A stretch of 64,000 nucleotides of DNA from Epithemia pelagica (lineage: Eukaryota; Bacillariophyta; Bacillariophyceae; Surirellales; Surirellaceae), in contig OX337240.1 of the NCBI GenBank assembly GCA_946965045.2, forward strand, positions 1,922,001 through 1,986,000. Direction: 5' to 3'. Positions 63,997 to 64,000 of the stretch are shown here, in pieces (the first letter of the stretch is position 1; every line of letters begins with the position of its first letter). Made by a program: the position numbers and the translations under genes. A model generated the notes under the pieces. It searched no databases. It worked only from the letters and a program-made list of their open reading frames with translations, and was not told the origin of the DNA.

Positions 63997-64000
63997 AGGC

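Larger units (their letters stand above)
63288..64000. other. Repeat-rich non-coding end of the window
   Basis: About 700 bp without a convincing gene. It holds CATGGGC duplications at about 63294-63308, a CTGGGAA run at about 63512-63530, a 7-bp satellite at 63637-63712, a perfect palindrome TAGGAGTA-C-TACTCCTA at 63831-63847, and a fold-back element at 63921-63996. Confidence 0.6.

Overview
This is a 64 kb window of a eukaryotic nuclear genome, most likely a diatom and probably a raphid pennate. The pointers are short GT-AG introns of about 50-100 nt, and secretory leaders followed by plastid or thylakoid transit signals, which indicate a secondary plastid. There is also a photosystem-II extrinsic-like lumen protein, a diatom-type leucine-rich-repeat gene with an LNRxGR tail, and an intact hAT transposon. 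Genes are dense and mostly intronless or few-exon, and lie on both strands. I see no rRNA, convincing tRNA, CRISPR or prokaryotic operon. The species cannot be fixed from the sequence alone.

Layout. 0-11 kb: a multi-TM protein of DUF4203/TMEM198 type (minus), a hAT transposase gene (plus) with repeated flanking motifs, and a 1,415-aa low-complexity protein with recurring aromatic modules (minus). 11-18.5 kb: a choline-transporter-like protein, a TPR protein with a glutamine-amidotransferase-like N-terminus and a membrane-anchored methyltransferase interrupted by one in-frame TAA (all minus); then an inverted-repeat element next to a SWIM zinc-finger gene of ZSWIM7/SWS1 type (plus). 18.8-30.9 kb: three tandem OSCA/CSC1 (TMEM63-like) channel genes, all minus, each with eight exons and identical internal exon lengths, with a GNAT acetyltransferase inside the array. 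31-37 kb: a conserved protein of unknown function, a secreted two-exon DUF4168-like protein, a small acidic membrane protein and a PsbQ/Psb31-like lumen protein. 37-41 kb: two convergent type II membrane glycosyltransferases (GT31-like and GT61-like). 41.8-52.7 kb: VPS15 (PI3-kinase complex regulatory subunit) and HFM1/MER3 meiotic helicase, convergent with only 13 bp between stop codons. 53.5-63 kb: an LRR protein, a plastid-targeted membrane protein, a perfect 311-bp tandem duplication, ribosomal stalk protein P2, a basic lysine-rich protein and a three-exon NCA2-family mitochondrial protein. The last 700 bp carry a heptamer satellite and a fold-back element cut by the window edge.

This is mostly a housekeeping and accessory landscape, not a single pathway. 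The clearest links are the OSCA array (osmo/mechanosensing), two homologous-recombination or meiosis genes (ZSWIM7-like and HFM1/MER3), several plastid or thylakoid proteins, and secretory-pathway glycosylation and membrane proteins. The most notable points are the OSCA array with conserved exon sizes, the nonsense codon in an otherwise intact methyltransferase, the recent 311-bp duplication, a VPS15 lacking the catalytic aspartate, and the inverted-repeat element in the promoter or 5'UTR of the ZSWIM7-like gene. Exon structures were derived by hand from GT/AG sites and reading-frame continuity. For the multi-exon genes marked as such, the summed lengths are exact multiples of three.
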